The position numbers and the translations under genes were made by a program. The notes under the pieces were generated by a model that had not been told where the DNA came from, ran no database searches, and was given only the letters and a program-made list of their open reading frames with translations. From JAENVT01 sp031430695 (lineage in GTDB: Bacteria; Actinomycetota; Acidimicrobiia; Acidimicrobiales; Ilumatobacteraceae): a stretch of DNA of 64,000 nt. The stretch lies in the NCBI GenBank assembly GCA_031430695.1, contig JANPBZ010000142.1, forward strand, positions 18,883-82,882. The letters run 5' to 3'. Below, piece after piece: positions 48,924-57,099 of this stretch (position 1 is the first letter of the stretch; every line of letters begins with the position of its first letter).

Positions 48924-49913
48924 CTAGCCGGTTTGCGCCGGGCCGGTATCGACGACCTCGAACGCGGTGCCCGGAATGCCCTTCAACTGGTTGAGGTCGT
49001 CGTCGTTCCATCCCGGGTCGGGCGCACCCTGGAAGAACCAGTTGCTGCCGTTGTCGGCCACGATCAGTCCGTAGCGCTGCATGGCCGTGGCGATCACCCT
49101 GGCCTGGCCGGTGAGCGCAGCGACGTTGAAGTCGGCGCGCAGCCGCAAGCGCATGCCCATAGCCGGAAGCGTCGGATCGGGGTTGCTCGACGCGAAATGG
49201 GTGGCGGGCAGGATGAAGCCGCGCTGCGTCTGCGAGAACGTGACGCGTATGGCATGGTCGATGAGCCCGGCGGCCACCTCGTCGTACCGCACCAGGCCAG
49301 GAAGGATCGGCAGTCCTGCCGCGTCGGCGCTCGTCCAACCCAACGGACGCAAGGCACCGGTCAACAGGTCGAACTTCGCTCCGGATGCGGCGGACCAACC
49401 GGCACCGGACCGGCGGCCGACGAACAACTCGTACAGCTGGCATGAGCCTTCCTGCACCACCAACACGTGGCTGTCGCCATTGCCGCCACCTTCGATTGGG
49501 GCATCGAGAGGAATCGGGAAGGGCCCCGGGTCACTCTCGTCGCCGTAGTCCGTGTAGATGATCGGCACCAGCGGTTGAGAGGCCGGCACGACCACGTATG
49601 GGATGCCAAACAACGGGTCCTCGCCGAAGTCGGGATGCAGATTGTCTGCTCCGATGGCCTGAATGTGGTTGATGATCTGAGCGCTGCGTGGATGCAACGG
49701 CCGCGAGGCGATCTCCTGGTTCCAGTCATTACCGGCCGGGAAGATCGGGCATCCGCCAATTCGCGGCCCGGGTGGTTTGAGCCGATCCGCCGGCTCGTTC
49801 GCGGTAGCGCTGCTGTGGATCTCGGTTGTGGCCGCGGTGGCGACCGCACCGACGCCCAAGACAACCAGCACACAGGCGGCGACCGGCCAACGACGCCTCA
49901 TCGCACTCCGCAC
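48924..49913 (-). CDS. Secreted protein of unknown function
   Basis: A 329-aa protein with a signal peptide (WPVAACVLVVLGVGAVATAA). The mature part belongs to an unnamed but recurrent secreted family: CPIFPAGNDWNQEI, LHPDFGEDPLFGIPYVVV, ESDPGPFPIPLDAPIEGG, GWTSADAAGLPILPGLVRYD and VADNGSNWFFQGAPD. No catalytic motif is obvious. It lies in the middle of the molybdenum-cofactor run, between moaA and moaC, which is odd for a secreted protein. The start may be GTG 49913 or ATG 49901. Confidence 0.75.
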   Translation of the reverse strand: MRSAMRRRWPVAACVLVVLGVGAVATAATTEIHSSATANEPADRLKPPGPRIGGCPIFPAGNDWNQEIASRPLHPRSAQIINHIQAIGADNLHPDFGEDPLFGIPYVVVPASQPLVPIIYTDYGDESDPGPFPIPLDAPIEGGGNGDSHVLVVQEGSCQLYELFVGRRSGAGWSAASGAKFDLLTGALRPLGWTSADAAGLPILPGLVRYDEVAAGLIDHAIRVTFSQTQRGFILPATHFASSNPDPTLPAMGMRLRLRADFNVAALTGQARVIATAMQRYGLIVADNGSNWFFQGAPDPGWNDDDLNQLKGIPGTAFEVVDTGPAQTG

Positions 49914-49920
49914 AGGCCGA

Positions 49921-50940
49921 CTACCCGCCGATCTGGCTCATCGTTCGCTTCGGCCGCGTGAACGACACCTGGTTGATCTGGTGTCCTGCCCACTTCGTGC
50001 CGACGGCGCGCTGAATCTCGGCCGCCAGGACATCGTCGTCGGCACCCTCGCGCATGAGCTTTCGGAAATCGAACTCGGTGGTGGCGAACAGGCAGGTTCG
50101 GAACTGGCCGTCGGCAGTGATCCGCACGCGGTCGCAGTCGCCGCAGAAAGGCTTGGAGACCGATGGGATCACACCGACGGTGCCGCGACCATCGAGATAT
50201 CGCCAGCGATCGGCAGGCGCCGCGCCGCGAGATGTCATCTGCTCGAGCGGGAACACCTCATTGATTGCCGAGACGATCTCGTCCTGGGTGACGACCTGGC
50301 TGTTGACCCAATGACCGCTGGCGTCGAGGGGCATGAACTCGATGAACCGAACCTCGACGTCGTAGTCGCGCCCGAAACGGGCGAGGTCGACGATCTCATC
50401 GTCGTTGACACCGCGTTGCACCACTGCGTTGATCTTGACCGGGTTGAACCCGGCCTCTTTCGCCGCCTCGATGCCGTCGAGCACTCGCACCAACTCGTCG
50501 CGCCGTGTCATCTCCACGAACCGATCCGCCTGCAATGTGTCGAGGCTGATGTTGACCCTGTCGAGCCCTGCCTGGCGGAGTTCATCGGCGACCAGCCGGA
50601 ACGTGGCCCCGTTAGTAGTCAGTCCCAGGTCAGGTGCCCGGCCGGCCAGCAGCGAGCGAGAGGTCGATGGAACGCGCAGCGCGGCCAACCTGCCGACCAG
50701 CACCGGGAGGTGAGCCCGTACGGTCGGCTCACCGCCGGTCAGCCGCAATCCGTCGACCTCGAAGCGCTCGACGAAGACTCGAGCCAGCCGCTCGATCTCC
50801 TCGAACGTCAACACCTCGCTGCGCGGCACCCAGACCATGCCTTCTTCCGGCATGCAGTAGGTACAGCGAAAGTTGCAGCGGTCGGTGACTGAAATCCGCA
50901 AGTCACGAATGGTGCGTCCGAAGGGATCGACGAGATCCAT
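49921..50940 (-). CDS. moaA: GTP 3',8-cyclase
   Basis: A 339-aa radical-SAM protein. The N-terminal cluster motif is CNFRCTYC, followed by LRLTGGEPTVR. The C-terminal cluster lies in FCGDCDRVRITADGQFRTCL, and the C-terminus ends in the double glycine needed for activity (MSQIGG). It performs the first step of molybdenum-cofactor synthesis. moeA lies 5 nt upstream and the secreted-protein gene 7 nt downstream. Confidence 0.96.
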   Translation of the reverse strand: MDLVDPFGRTIRDLRISVTDRCNFRCTYCMPEEGMVWVPRSEVLTFEEIERLARVFVERFEVDGLRLTGGEPTVRAHLPVLVGRLAALRVPSTSRSLLAGRAPDLGLTTNGATFRLVADELRQAGLDRVNISLDTLQADRFVEMTRRDELVRVLDGIEAAKEAGFNPVKINAVVQRGVNDDEIVDLARFGRDYDVEVRFIEFMPLDASGHWVNSQVVTQDEIVSAINEVFPLEQMTSRGAAPADRWRYLDGRGTVGVIPSVSKPFCGDCDRVRITADGQFRTCLFATTEFDFRKLMREGADDDVLAAEIQRAVGTKWAGHQINQVSFTRPKRTMSQIGG

Positions 50941-50945
50941 GGCCG

Positions 50946-52163
50946 TCAGGCTATCGAGAGCAGCATCGTGGCGACGGAGCCGCCGGGCGCGACGCCCTCG
51001 CCGTCAGGAACGATGGCAATGGCATCGGCCAGCGAAGTGGCCGCCAACTGGTGGCTTCCCTGGGCGCCGACGGAACTGATGTGGTAGCGGCCATCCGGGG
51101 CAAACGAACCGGCGACGCGCATGTAGTGGGTCTTGCCGTCGGCGCGCCGAGGCAACCCCTCGTCGGCGACAGCGATCACCGTGGTTCGGTCGAGCGAGTT
51201 GTGACCCATCATCTTCCGCAACGCCGGGCGGGCGAACAACTCGAAGCTGACCATCGAACTGACAGGGTTGCCGGGAAGGCCGAACACCGGAGTGCGCCGA
51301 CCTGCAGACTCCAACAGTCCGAATGCGAACGGCTTCGCCGGTTTGATGGCGATCTGCATCCAGCGCATGTCGGCGATGCGCGAGAGCACCGCCTTCACGA
51401 CGTCGTACTCCCCCATGCTGACCCCACCGCTGGTGACGATGGCGGCGTACGAGGCGGCGGCATCGCGCAGGACGGCCTCGAGCGCAGCCTCGTCGTCGCG
51501 GACCACGCCGAGATCGATCGCTTCGCAACCGGCGTCGGCGACGAGCGGCAACAGCATGGTCTTGTTGCTCTCGCGAATCTGTCCGGGCCGCAACACCGAG
51601 CCGTCGTTGATCAGTTCGTCACCCGTCGACAGCACGGCGACGCGAGGCCTGCGAAACACGCGCACTCGTCGGGCATTGACGCTGGCAAGTACACCGGCAA
51701 CCGCCGGGCGCACGATCGTGCCCGCCGCAAACAGTTCGGTACCGACGTGCACATCGTCGCCGACGCCGCGCACCGAGGCCCCGACCGATACCGACTTGTG
51801 GATCAGCACGCTGTCGCCGTCGACCCGCTCGGTATCTTCGACCATCACCGAGGCATCAGCCCCGGCGGGCATCGGTGCGCCGGTCATGATGCGAATCGCT
51901 TCTCCCGGCCCCACACGACGATCGGTCGACCATCCCGCGGCGACCTCGCCGACGACCAGCAGTCGCGTGGGTACATCAGTGGTGTCGGCGGCACGCACCG
52001 CGTAGCCATCGACAGCCGAGTTCTCGAACGGCGGCACGTTTTCTGCGGCGACGACGGCCTCGGCCAGCACGGCGCCGACGGCGTCGGCGATCGACGTCTC
52101 GATGACCTCGGCGACGACGCAACGATCGAGCACGTATTGGCGGGCCTCGTGTTCGCTGATCAC
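50946..52163 (-). CDS. moeA: Molybdopterin molybdenumtransferase
   Basis: A 405-aa MoeA starting at GTG 52163. It has the PPFENSAVDGYAVRA substrate motif, IMTGAPMPAGADAS, VLSTGDEL, TSGGVSMGEYD and the FGLPGNPVSSMVSF loop. It inserts molybdate into adenylated molybdopterin. It heads the molybdenum-cofactor run and diverges from a glycolipid-binding-like gene with a 24-bp gap. Along with XdhC/CoxI and the MobA-like protein at 7.7-10.4 kb it supports molybdoenzyme use by this organism. Confidence 0.95.
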   Translation of the reverse strand: MISEHEARQYVLDRCVVAEVIETSIADAVGAVLAEAVVAAENVPPFENSAVDGYAVRAADTTDVPTRLLVVGEVAAGWSTDRRVGPGEAIRIMTGAPMPAGADASVMVEDTERVDGDSVLIHKSVSVGASVRGVGDDVHVGTELFAAGTIVRPAVAGVLASVNARRVRVFRRPRVAVLSTGDELINDGSVLRPGQIRESNKTMLLPLVADAGCEAIDLGVVRDDEAALEAVLRDAAASYAAIVTSGGVSMGEYDVVKAVLSRIADMRWMQIAIKPAKPFAFGLLESAGRRTPVFGLPGNPVSSMVSFELFARPALRKMMGHNSLDRTTVIAVADEGLPRRADGKTHYMRVAGSFAPDGRYHISSVGAQGSHQLAATSLADAIAIVPDGEGVAPGGSVATMLLSIA

Positions 52164-52187
52164 GAACCGAACGGTACCGTTTCGTCG

Positions 52188-52739
52188 GTGAGCAACTACA
52201 CCGCGCTGCCGGCGAGCGGTCACACGGCGCGGTGGAGCGTGTGGGATGGCGACGACGGTGAGGTCACCGACTTCCGATGGGAGAACGAAGGTTGGACCAT
52301 CAGTGGCCAGGTCAGTCGAGAGCGTGTGCAGTACGTCGTGCGCCTGACCGCCACATGGCAGCTCCGGCAGTTCTTGCTGTTCCGCGATCTCGACGAGCCT
52401 GACCTGTGGCTTGCTACCGACGGCACCGCACGATGGGGGGAGATGAACGGCGCCCATCGCATCGAGCTCGACGGCTGCTACGACATCAACCTGGCGTGCA
52501 CGCCGCTCACGCATTCGCTACCGATCCGCCGGCTACCGCTGCACGTCGGCGACAGTGCCGAACTCCCGGTGGTGACCGTTGACGTCGAAACGCTCGAGGT
52601 ACAGCCGGCGACGCATCGCTACTTTCGGCTCGACACCCACCGCTGGGCGTTCGAGCACGGCGACGACTCGGTCGAGTTCGACGTGGATCAGCACGGGCTC
52701 GTGCTGGACCTCCCAGGCAGGTTCCGCCGGGTCAGCTGA
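52188..52739 (+). CDS. Putative glycolipid-binding family protein
   Basis: A 183-aa protein starting at GTG 52188. It resembles the PF06475-type putative glycolipid-binding family: LRQFLLFRDLDEPDLWLATD, CYDINLACTPLTHSLPIRRL, HRYFRLDTHRWAFE and GLVLDLPGRFRR. The biochemical function is not established. It lies alone between the divergent moeA and the convergent galU, overlapping the latter's 3' end by 8 nt. Confidence 0.75.
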   Translation: MSNYTALPASGHTARWSVWDGDDGEVTDFRWENEGWTISGQVSRERVQYVVRLTATWQLRQFLLFRDLDEPDLWLATDGTARWGEMNGAHRIELDGCYDINLACTPLTHSLPIRRLPLHVGDSAELPVVTVDVETLEVQPATHRYFRLDTHRWAFEHGDDSVEFDVDQHGLVLDLPGRFRRVS

Positions 52740-53598
52740 GCCGCGAGCGCAGGAAGGCCACGAACTCATCCCCGATCATCGGGTCGTCGAGCGCAATATC
52801 GACAACGGCGCTCAACCACCCGAGCGGCGTGCCGGTGTCGTAGCGGCGGACGCTCGACAGCACGCCGTGAAACGGGCTGCGGGCGGCCTGCATCCTGAGC
52901 GCATCGGTGAGCTGAATCTCGCCACCGCTGCCCGGTTCCAAGCCTTCGATCTCGGCGAACACGTCGGGAGTCAGCACGTAGCGACCGATGATGATCAAAT
53001 CACTCGGCGCATCCTCGGCCTTCGGTTTCTCCACCATTGTGCGGATCCGGATCACACCGAACTCGTCGAGTTCAGTCGAGGGGTCGATGACGCCGTACGA
53101 ACTGACCTGATCGCGAGGTACCCGTTTCAGCCCGACGACGCTGCCGCCCGACGATTCGCACAACCTGGCCATCTGGTCGAGCAGTGACGAATCGCCCATC
53201 AACTCGTCAGGCAGCATCACCGCAAACGGCTCGTCGCCGACCATCGATGCGGCGCAGCCAACGGCGTGTCCTAGACCGAGTGGCGCATCCTGATAGACGA
53301 AGCTGACCTGCACGTCGCGCCCGATCGATTCGAGGTGATCAGCCATGGCGTGCCGGCCGGTGGATCGCAACTTGGCCACAGCTTCGGCTGACGGTTCGAA
53401 GTAGGCCTCGATCGCCGGCTTGTTGTGGTTGGTGACGATCACGATGTGGTCGATTCCGGCGCCCACTGCCTCATCGATGATGAGTTGCAGCGCGGGTGTG
53501 TCGATGATCGGCAGCAATTCCTTCGGGACGGCCTTGGTGGCCGGGAGGAACCTCGTCCCCAGTCCAGCTGCGGGGATGACGGCGGTGCGAACCTGCAT
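52732..53598 (-). CDS. galU: UTP-glucose-1-phosphate uridylyltransferase
   Basis: A 288-aa nucleotidyltransferase with IPAAGLGTRFLPATKAVPKE at the N-terminus, VYQDAPLGLGHAV, AVMLPDELM, the EKPKAEDAPSDL segment and GGEIQLTDAL. It makes UDP-glucose for glycogen, trehalose and envelope sugars. The substrate glucose-1-P could come from the mutase at 25.3 kb. It diverges from fmdB, and the shared region holds a 29-bp perfect palindrome. Confidence 0.94.
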   Translation of the reverse strand: MQVRTAVIPAAGLGTRFLPATKAVPKELLPIIDTPALQLIIDEAVGAGIDHIVIVTNHNKPAIEAYFEPSAEAVAKLRSTGRHAMADHLESIGRDVQVSFVYQDAPLGLGHAVGCAASMVGDEPFAVMLPDELMGDSSLLDQMARLCESSGGSVVGLKRVPRDQVSSYGVIDPSTELDEFGVIRIRTMVEKPKAEDAPSDLIIIGRYVLTPDVFAEIEGLEPGSGGEIQLTDALRMQAARSPFHGVLSSVRRYDTGTPLGWLSAVVDIALDDPMIGDEFVAFLRSRLS

Positions 53599-53634
53599 GC
53601 CGGGGATGTTACGGCGCGAGCCCGGGCCGCTAGT

Positions 53635-53663
53635 ATTAGCAGTCGAACAGTTCGACTGCTAAT
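53635..53663. promoter_or_regulatory. 29-bp perfect palindrome in the galU/fmdB divergent promoter
   Basis: ATTAGCAGTCGAA (53635-53647), spacer CAG and TTCGACTGCTAAT (53651-53663) form 13-bp perfect arms. TAGTAT (53631-53636) abuts the left arm and may be a -10 box, and TAATAC on the other strand could serve galU. The inner TCGAAC/GTTCGA half-sites recall an actinobacterial LexA box, but their spacing is 1 nt rather than 4. Confidence 0.65.
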
Positions 53664-53680
53664 GCAATGGCGGAGCCGAT

Positions 53681-54031
53681 ATGCCTACCTACGTCTACAA
53701 GTTCATCGACACCGGCGAGACCATCGAGGTCCAGCAAGCCTTCACCGACGACGCGCTGACCCATGCCGAGCATCCCGCTAGCGGCAAGAAGCTGCAGGTC
53801 AAGAAGGTATTCACGCCAGTTGGGGTCACATTCAAAGGCGGTGGCTTCTACAAGACCGACAGCCGAGGCGGCAAGTCGAAGTCGTCATCGACGGCGCCGA
53901 CGATTTCAACGGAATCGACGTCGTCGACCAACGGCAGCTCGACGTCGACATCAACGGACTCTGGCTCGACATCGGCTGCGCCTGCCGCGAAGCCGGCGAC
54001 ACCGGCAAAGTCAACCTCCACCTCAGACTGA
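53681..54031 (+). CDS. FmdB-like protein without zinc-ribbon cysteines
   Basis: A 116-aa protein. Residues 1-66 align with the FmdB regulatory-type zinc ribbon: MPTYVYKFIDTGETIEV, QAFTDDALT, KKVFTPVGVTFKGGGFYKT. Both CxxC pairs are replaced (FIDTG and EHPASG), so no zinc can be bound. A low-complexity Ser/Thr/Pro/Ala tail follows. The SAF-domain gene comes next, as in other actinobacteria. Loss of all four cysteines with otherwise good conservation suggests the fold is kept for another function. Confidence 0.8.
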   Translation: MPTYVYKFIDTGETIEVQQAFTDDALTHAEHPASGKKLQVKKVFTPVGVTFKGGGFYKTDSRGGKSKSSSTAPTISTESTSSTNGSSTSTSTDSGSTSAAPAAKPATPAKSTSTSD

Positions 54032-54103
54032 ACACCGAGACCGACCGATACAGTCGGGCCCGGCTTCCCCCAATCGTTGACTCGATCTGTCGAGGGAGGT
54101 CGC

Positions 54104-54670
54104 ATGCACCAGCTGGCCTGGGCACGCCTGATAATGGCCCGCCATCCGTGGATCTATTGGCTTGCTATCGCAGTCGTCGCATCACTGGTCAGTCTCGGTG
54201 TCGCTCGTGCCTTGGGCGACGTCGACGCGGCACGACGATCGTGGGGCGAGCAACAGGCGGTGTGGATGGCCACGGACGCTATCGAACCCGGAGACGCAAT
54301 CACGGCTGAGCGTCGCAATGTCCCCCGCGCCGTGGCGCCGCCGGGCGCGGTGACCGACAATCCTGTGGCCATCGCTCGCCAGCGCATCGGATCCGGCGAG
54401 ATCGTCACGACGGCCGATGTGGCAGCGGCAGGCTCGGCGGGCCTGATTCCTGCCGGCTGGGTTGCTTTCACGGTGTCTGCGTCCGTCGAGCACTTCGCCA
54501 CGGGGGACCACCTCGGTGTCTACGCCGGTGATCAGTTCGTCGCCGCCGGTCTTGTCGTCGACGAGGGCGAATCCGACCTCGTGGTGGCGATCCCTGCCGG
54601 CGCCGCCCCGGCCATGGCCGCAGCACTGCTGGCCGACGCGGTGACCCTGGCCCTCACCAACGGCCCGTAG
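54104..54670 (+). CDS. SAF-domain protein, CpaB/RcpC-like
   Basis: A 188-aa protein with one N-terminal membrane helix (IYWLAIAVVASLVSLGVARAL) and an SAF domain outside: AIEPGDAITAERRNVPRAVAPP and RIGSGEIVTTADVA. SAF proteins next to fmdB are common in actinobacteria, and relatives in Flp-pilus systems (CpaB/RcpC) sit in the periplasm. No pilus genes are nearby. ATG 54104 is set by a GGAGG site a few nt upstream; the frame's TTG at 54077 is weaker. Confidence 0.8.
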   Translation: MHQLAWARLIMARHPWIYWLAIAVVASLVSLGVARALGDVDAARRSWGEQQAVWMATDAIEPGDAITAERRNVPRAVAPPGAVTDNPVAIARQRIGSGEIVTTADVAAAGSAGLIPAGWVAFTVSASVEHFATGDHLGVYAGDQFVAAGLVVDEGESDLVVAIPAGAAPAMAAALLADAVTLALTNGP

Positions 54671-54684
54671 GGCCGCCGGAGTTC

Positions 54685-55515
54685 CTAGCGCCAACCGGCG
54701 GCGAGGATGACGAGGACGGCGACGCCGAGGACGCAGCGGTAGACGACGAACGGCATGAAACTGCGGGTGCGGATCAGTCGCAGGGTGCCCCACACTGCGC
54801 CCCAACCCGACACGCCCGCCGTGACGATGCCGACGATCATGGGGACGCCGAGGCCAGCGGGGATGCCGTCGCTGACCAGTTTCAACAGCTTGTAGGCAAC
54901 GGCACCCGCGGTCACAGGTATCGCCATCAGAAAGCTGGCGCGCGCCGCAGCGTCACGTGAGAAGCCCAGGAACCGCGCCGCTGTCATGGTGATACCTGAT
55001 CTCGACGTGCCCGGGTTCAAGGCCAGGACCTGGGCGGCTCCGATCTTCATCGCATCGTCACCTTGATAGTCAGCGAGTGAACGCTGGCCGGCGCGGCGGT
55101 CGGCGATGGCCAGCAACAGCCCGAACACGATCAGCGAAACCGCAATCAGACCCGGCGTGCCGAGCCTGTTGTCGATGGTCTTCTCGAACAGGGCACCGGC
55201 AACCGCGGCAGGCAACGACGACAACACCAGCAGCCAGGCCAGCCGGCCCTCGGCATTGGCCGGGCGCTGGCGCCTCACCAGCAACCGAACTCCCTCGCGC
55301 ACATAGATCAACAGGTCGCGACGGAAGTACCCGACCACGGCAGCGAGCGTGCCGAGGTGCAGAGCCACATCGAAGGCCTTCTCGATCGCCGCGTTGTCGA
55401 AGTCGTGCCAATCGAACAACCACGGCACGAGCAGAAGGTGACCACTGGATGAAATAGGCAGAAACTCGGAGAGTCCCTGCACGAGACCAAGGATGACGGC
55501 ATGGATGATGGGCAC
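54685..55515 (-). CDS. uppP: Undecaprenyl-diphosphatase
   Basis: A 276-aa polytopic membrane phosphatase with the two BacA/UppP motifs: SEFLPISSSGHLLL near residue 20 and NPGTSRSGITMTAARFLGFS in the middle. It dephosphorylates undecaprenyl diphosphate, recycling the carrier for peptidoglycan and other wall polymers. GTG 55515 fits the first helix. The PHP-domain gene on the same strand ends 11 nt upstream, so the two may be co-transcribed. Confidence 0.93.
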   Translation of the reverse strand: MPIIHAVILGLVQGLSEFLPISSSGHLLLVPWLFDWHDFDNAAIEKAFDVALHLGTLAAVVGYFRRDLLIYVREGVRLLVRRQRPANAEGRLAWLLVLSSLPAAVAGALFEKTIDNRLGTPGLIAVSLIVFGLLLAIADRRAGQRSLADYQGDDAMKIGAAQVLALNPGTSRSGITMTAARFLGFSRDAAARASFLMAIPVTAGAVAYKLLKLVSDGIPAGLGVPMIVGIVTAGVSGWGAVWGTLRLIRTRSFMPFVVYRCVLGVAVLVILAAGWR

Positions 55516-55526
55516 GGGCGGCCGTT

Positions 55527-56240
55527 CTACTCGACGGTGGTGCTCGGGAGGACTCGCGATGACCACGGTCGCGGTTCGTCCCAATGGTGGCCGACGGGGT
55601 GGCCGAGACGGAGCTTCACCAGGAAGTCGTGTGGACCGTCGAAGTCGGGCATCTCGACGTAGGCCGCACCAATGGCGTCGGGGACGTGGGCGTCGCTGCC
55701 TGCACCGGCGGCCAGCTGGTGCGTCCGGGCCGTCGTTGCCGCACGCTCGTTCAAGCTCCGCAGCGAGGTCTTGGCGTTGATCACTTCGATGGCATCGACG
55801 AGCCCGTTGTCGATCAGCGCGTCGAGCGCGACTGCGCTGATGTTGCGACGCATCGGATCGTACGGATGCGGGATGTAGACGATGCCGCCCTGTGCCCGAA
55901 TCGCCCTGGCCGCATCGTCGGGTTGCACGCCCACCGGGATTCGCTCGTCGAGGAACAAGCCGATGATCTCACCGGCGTGTGTGCGCAATTCCTCACCGAC
56001 AATCACCCGGCACGCCAGGCGATCGACCAGGTCGACAGCTCCCTTGATCGAGTTGTGATCGGTGATGCAGAGCACATCGATGCCAGCAGCGCTGACCGCG
56101 TCAGCGATCTCATCGGGAGTCGTCGTCGAATCTCCACTCCACATCGTGTGGCTGTGCATGTCGACTCGCACCCAACCGGCCGGCAACGGGTCGGCGAGAT
56201 GCGGATGACGGGCCGCGGCGGCGGCGAGAGGAGCTGGCAC
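55527..56240 (-). CDS. PHP-domain phosphoesterase
   Basis: A 237-aa protein with the four PHP metal motifs: DMHSHTMWSGDS, CITDHNSIKGA, PHPYDPMRR and GAGSDAHVPDAIG. The gene is similar to small stand-alone PHP proteins, some of which are 3',5'-nucleoside bisphosphate phosphatases (YciV/RNase AM type); the exact substrate cannot be told. The start is GTG 56240. It diverges from the SDR gene. Confidence 0.85.
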   Translation of the reverse strand: MPAPLAAAAARHPHLADPLPAGWVRVDMHSHTMWSGDSTTTPDEIADAVSAAGIDVLCITDHNSIKGAVDLVDRLACRVIVGEELRTHAGEIIGLFLDERIPVGVQPDDAARAIRAQGGIVYIPHPYDPMRRNISAVALDALIDNGLVDAIEVINAKTSLRSLNERAATTARTHQLAAGAGSDAHVPDAIGAAYVEMPDFDGPHDFLVKLRLGHPVGHHWDEPRPWSSRVLPSTTVE

Positions 56241-56301
56241 GAGCGGCTACGGTACCCCGTAGGCTCGCCGAGTGCGTTGGACTCCACGCCGCAGGCGGTT
56301 C

Positions 56302-57099
56302 ATGGTCATCACGGGCGGGTCAGGCTTCCTTGGGCAGCATCTGGGGATCGCGTCCGAGGCCGAGGATTGGGAGTTGTTCGCGCCGCCCTCGACGGTGATC
56401 GATATTCGCCAACGCGAGCGCGTGATCGACGAGATCTGCTCGTGGAAACCAACGGCAATCGTTCATCTCGCGTACCGCAAGGGTGATCGGCGCACGATCG
56501 TCGAGGGCAGCCGCAATATCGCCGAAGTCGCCGAGATCTGTGGCGCCCGGCTGGTGCACGTCAGCAGCGATGCCATCTTTCCCGGCCGACCTGAGCCCTA
56601 CCGGGAGTACGACACGCCGTTCCCGATCACCGACTACGGCGTGATGAAGCTGGAGGCCGAACGGGCCGTGGTTTCCGAGTGTCCGAGCGCAGTGTTGGTG
56701 CGCACGTCGTTGCTCTATGGCACCCGACGACCGGCAACGATACAGACCGAGGTTGAACTGGCGATCACGGGCAAGAAGGCGATGAGGTTTTTCACCGACG
56801 AGTATCGCTGCCCCGCCCACGCCGCCGACGTTGCCGCGGCGCTCAGTTCGCTGGCGACACGTCCGGAGATCCGTGGGCCGCTCAATGTCGCCGGGCCGGA
56901 AGCCGTCAGTCGCGCCGAGTTGGCCGCGACATTCGCGCTGTGGATGGGATTCGATCCACGCGCTGTCGCTACCGGGTCATTAGCGCTTGCGGGCACCATC
57001 CGCCCGACGCGGGTGGTGCTCGATACCACCCTGGCGGCGGCGCACGGTCTGCACTGCCGTCCGTTGTCGGAGACGTTGCGACGGCGCCCTGGCGACTAG
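56302..57099 (+). CDS. NAD-dependent epimerase/dehydratase, RmlD-like
   Basis: A protein of about 265 aa with the extended-SDR Rossmann motif GGSGFLGQHLG at the N-terminus, VHVSSDAIFPG, and the catalytic Tyr/Lys pair in DYGVMKLEAE. The late part (CPAHAADVAAALSSL) resembles dTDP-4-dehydrorhamnose reductase. The likely activity is reduction or epimerisation of a nucleotide sugar. ATG 56302 starts the fold; GTG 56272 would add ten mostly basic residues. The stop overlaps that of the opposing TldE gene by a shared CTAG. Confidence 0.8.
   Translation: MVITGGSGFLGQHLGIASEAEDWELFAPPSTVIDIRQRERVIDEICSWKPTAIVHLAYRKGDRRTIVEGSRNIAEVAEICGARLVHVSSDAIFPGRPEPYREYDTPFPITDYGVMKLEAERAVVSECPSAVLVRTSLLYGTRRPATIQTEVELAITGKKAMRFFTDEYRCPAHAADVAAALSSLATRPEIRGPLNVAGPEAVSRAELAATFALWMGFDPRAVATGSLALAGTIRPTRVVLDTTLAAAHGLHCRPLSETLRRRPGD

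Noticed and set aside
53640..53658. LexA/SOS box in the galU/fmdB region
   Set aside because: The half-sites TCGAAC and GTTCGA are there but separated by 1 nt instead of 4, and neither neighbour is an SOS gene.
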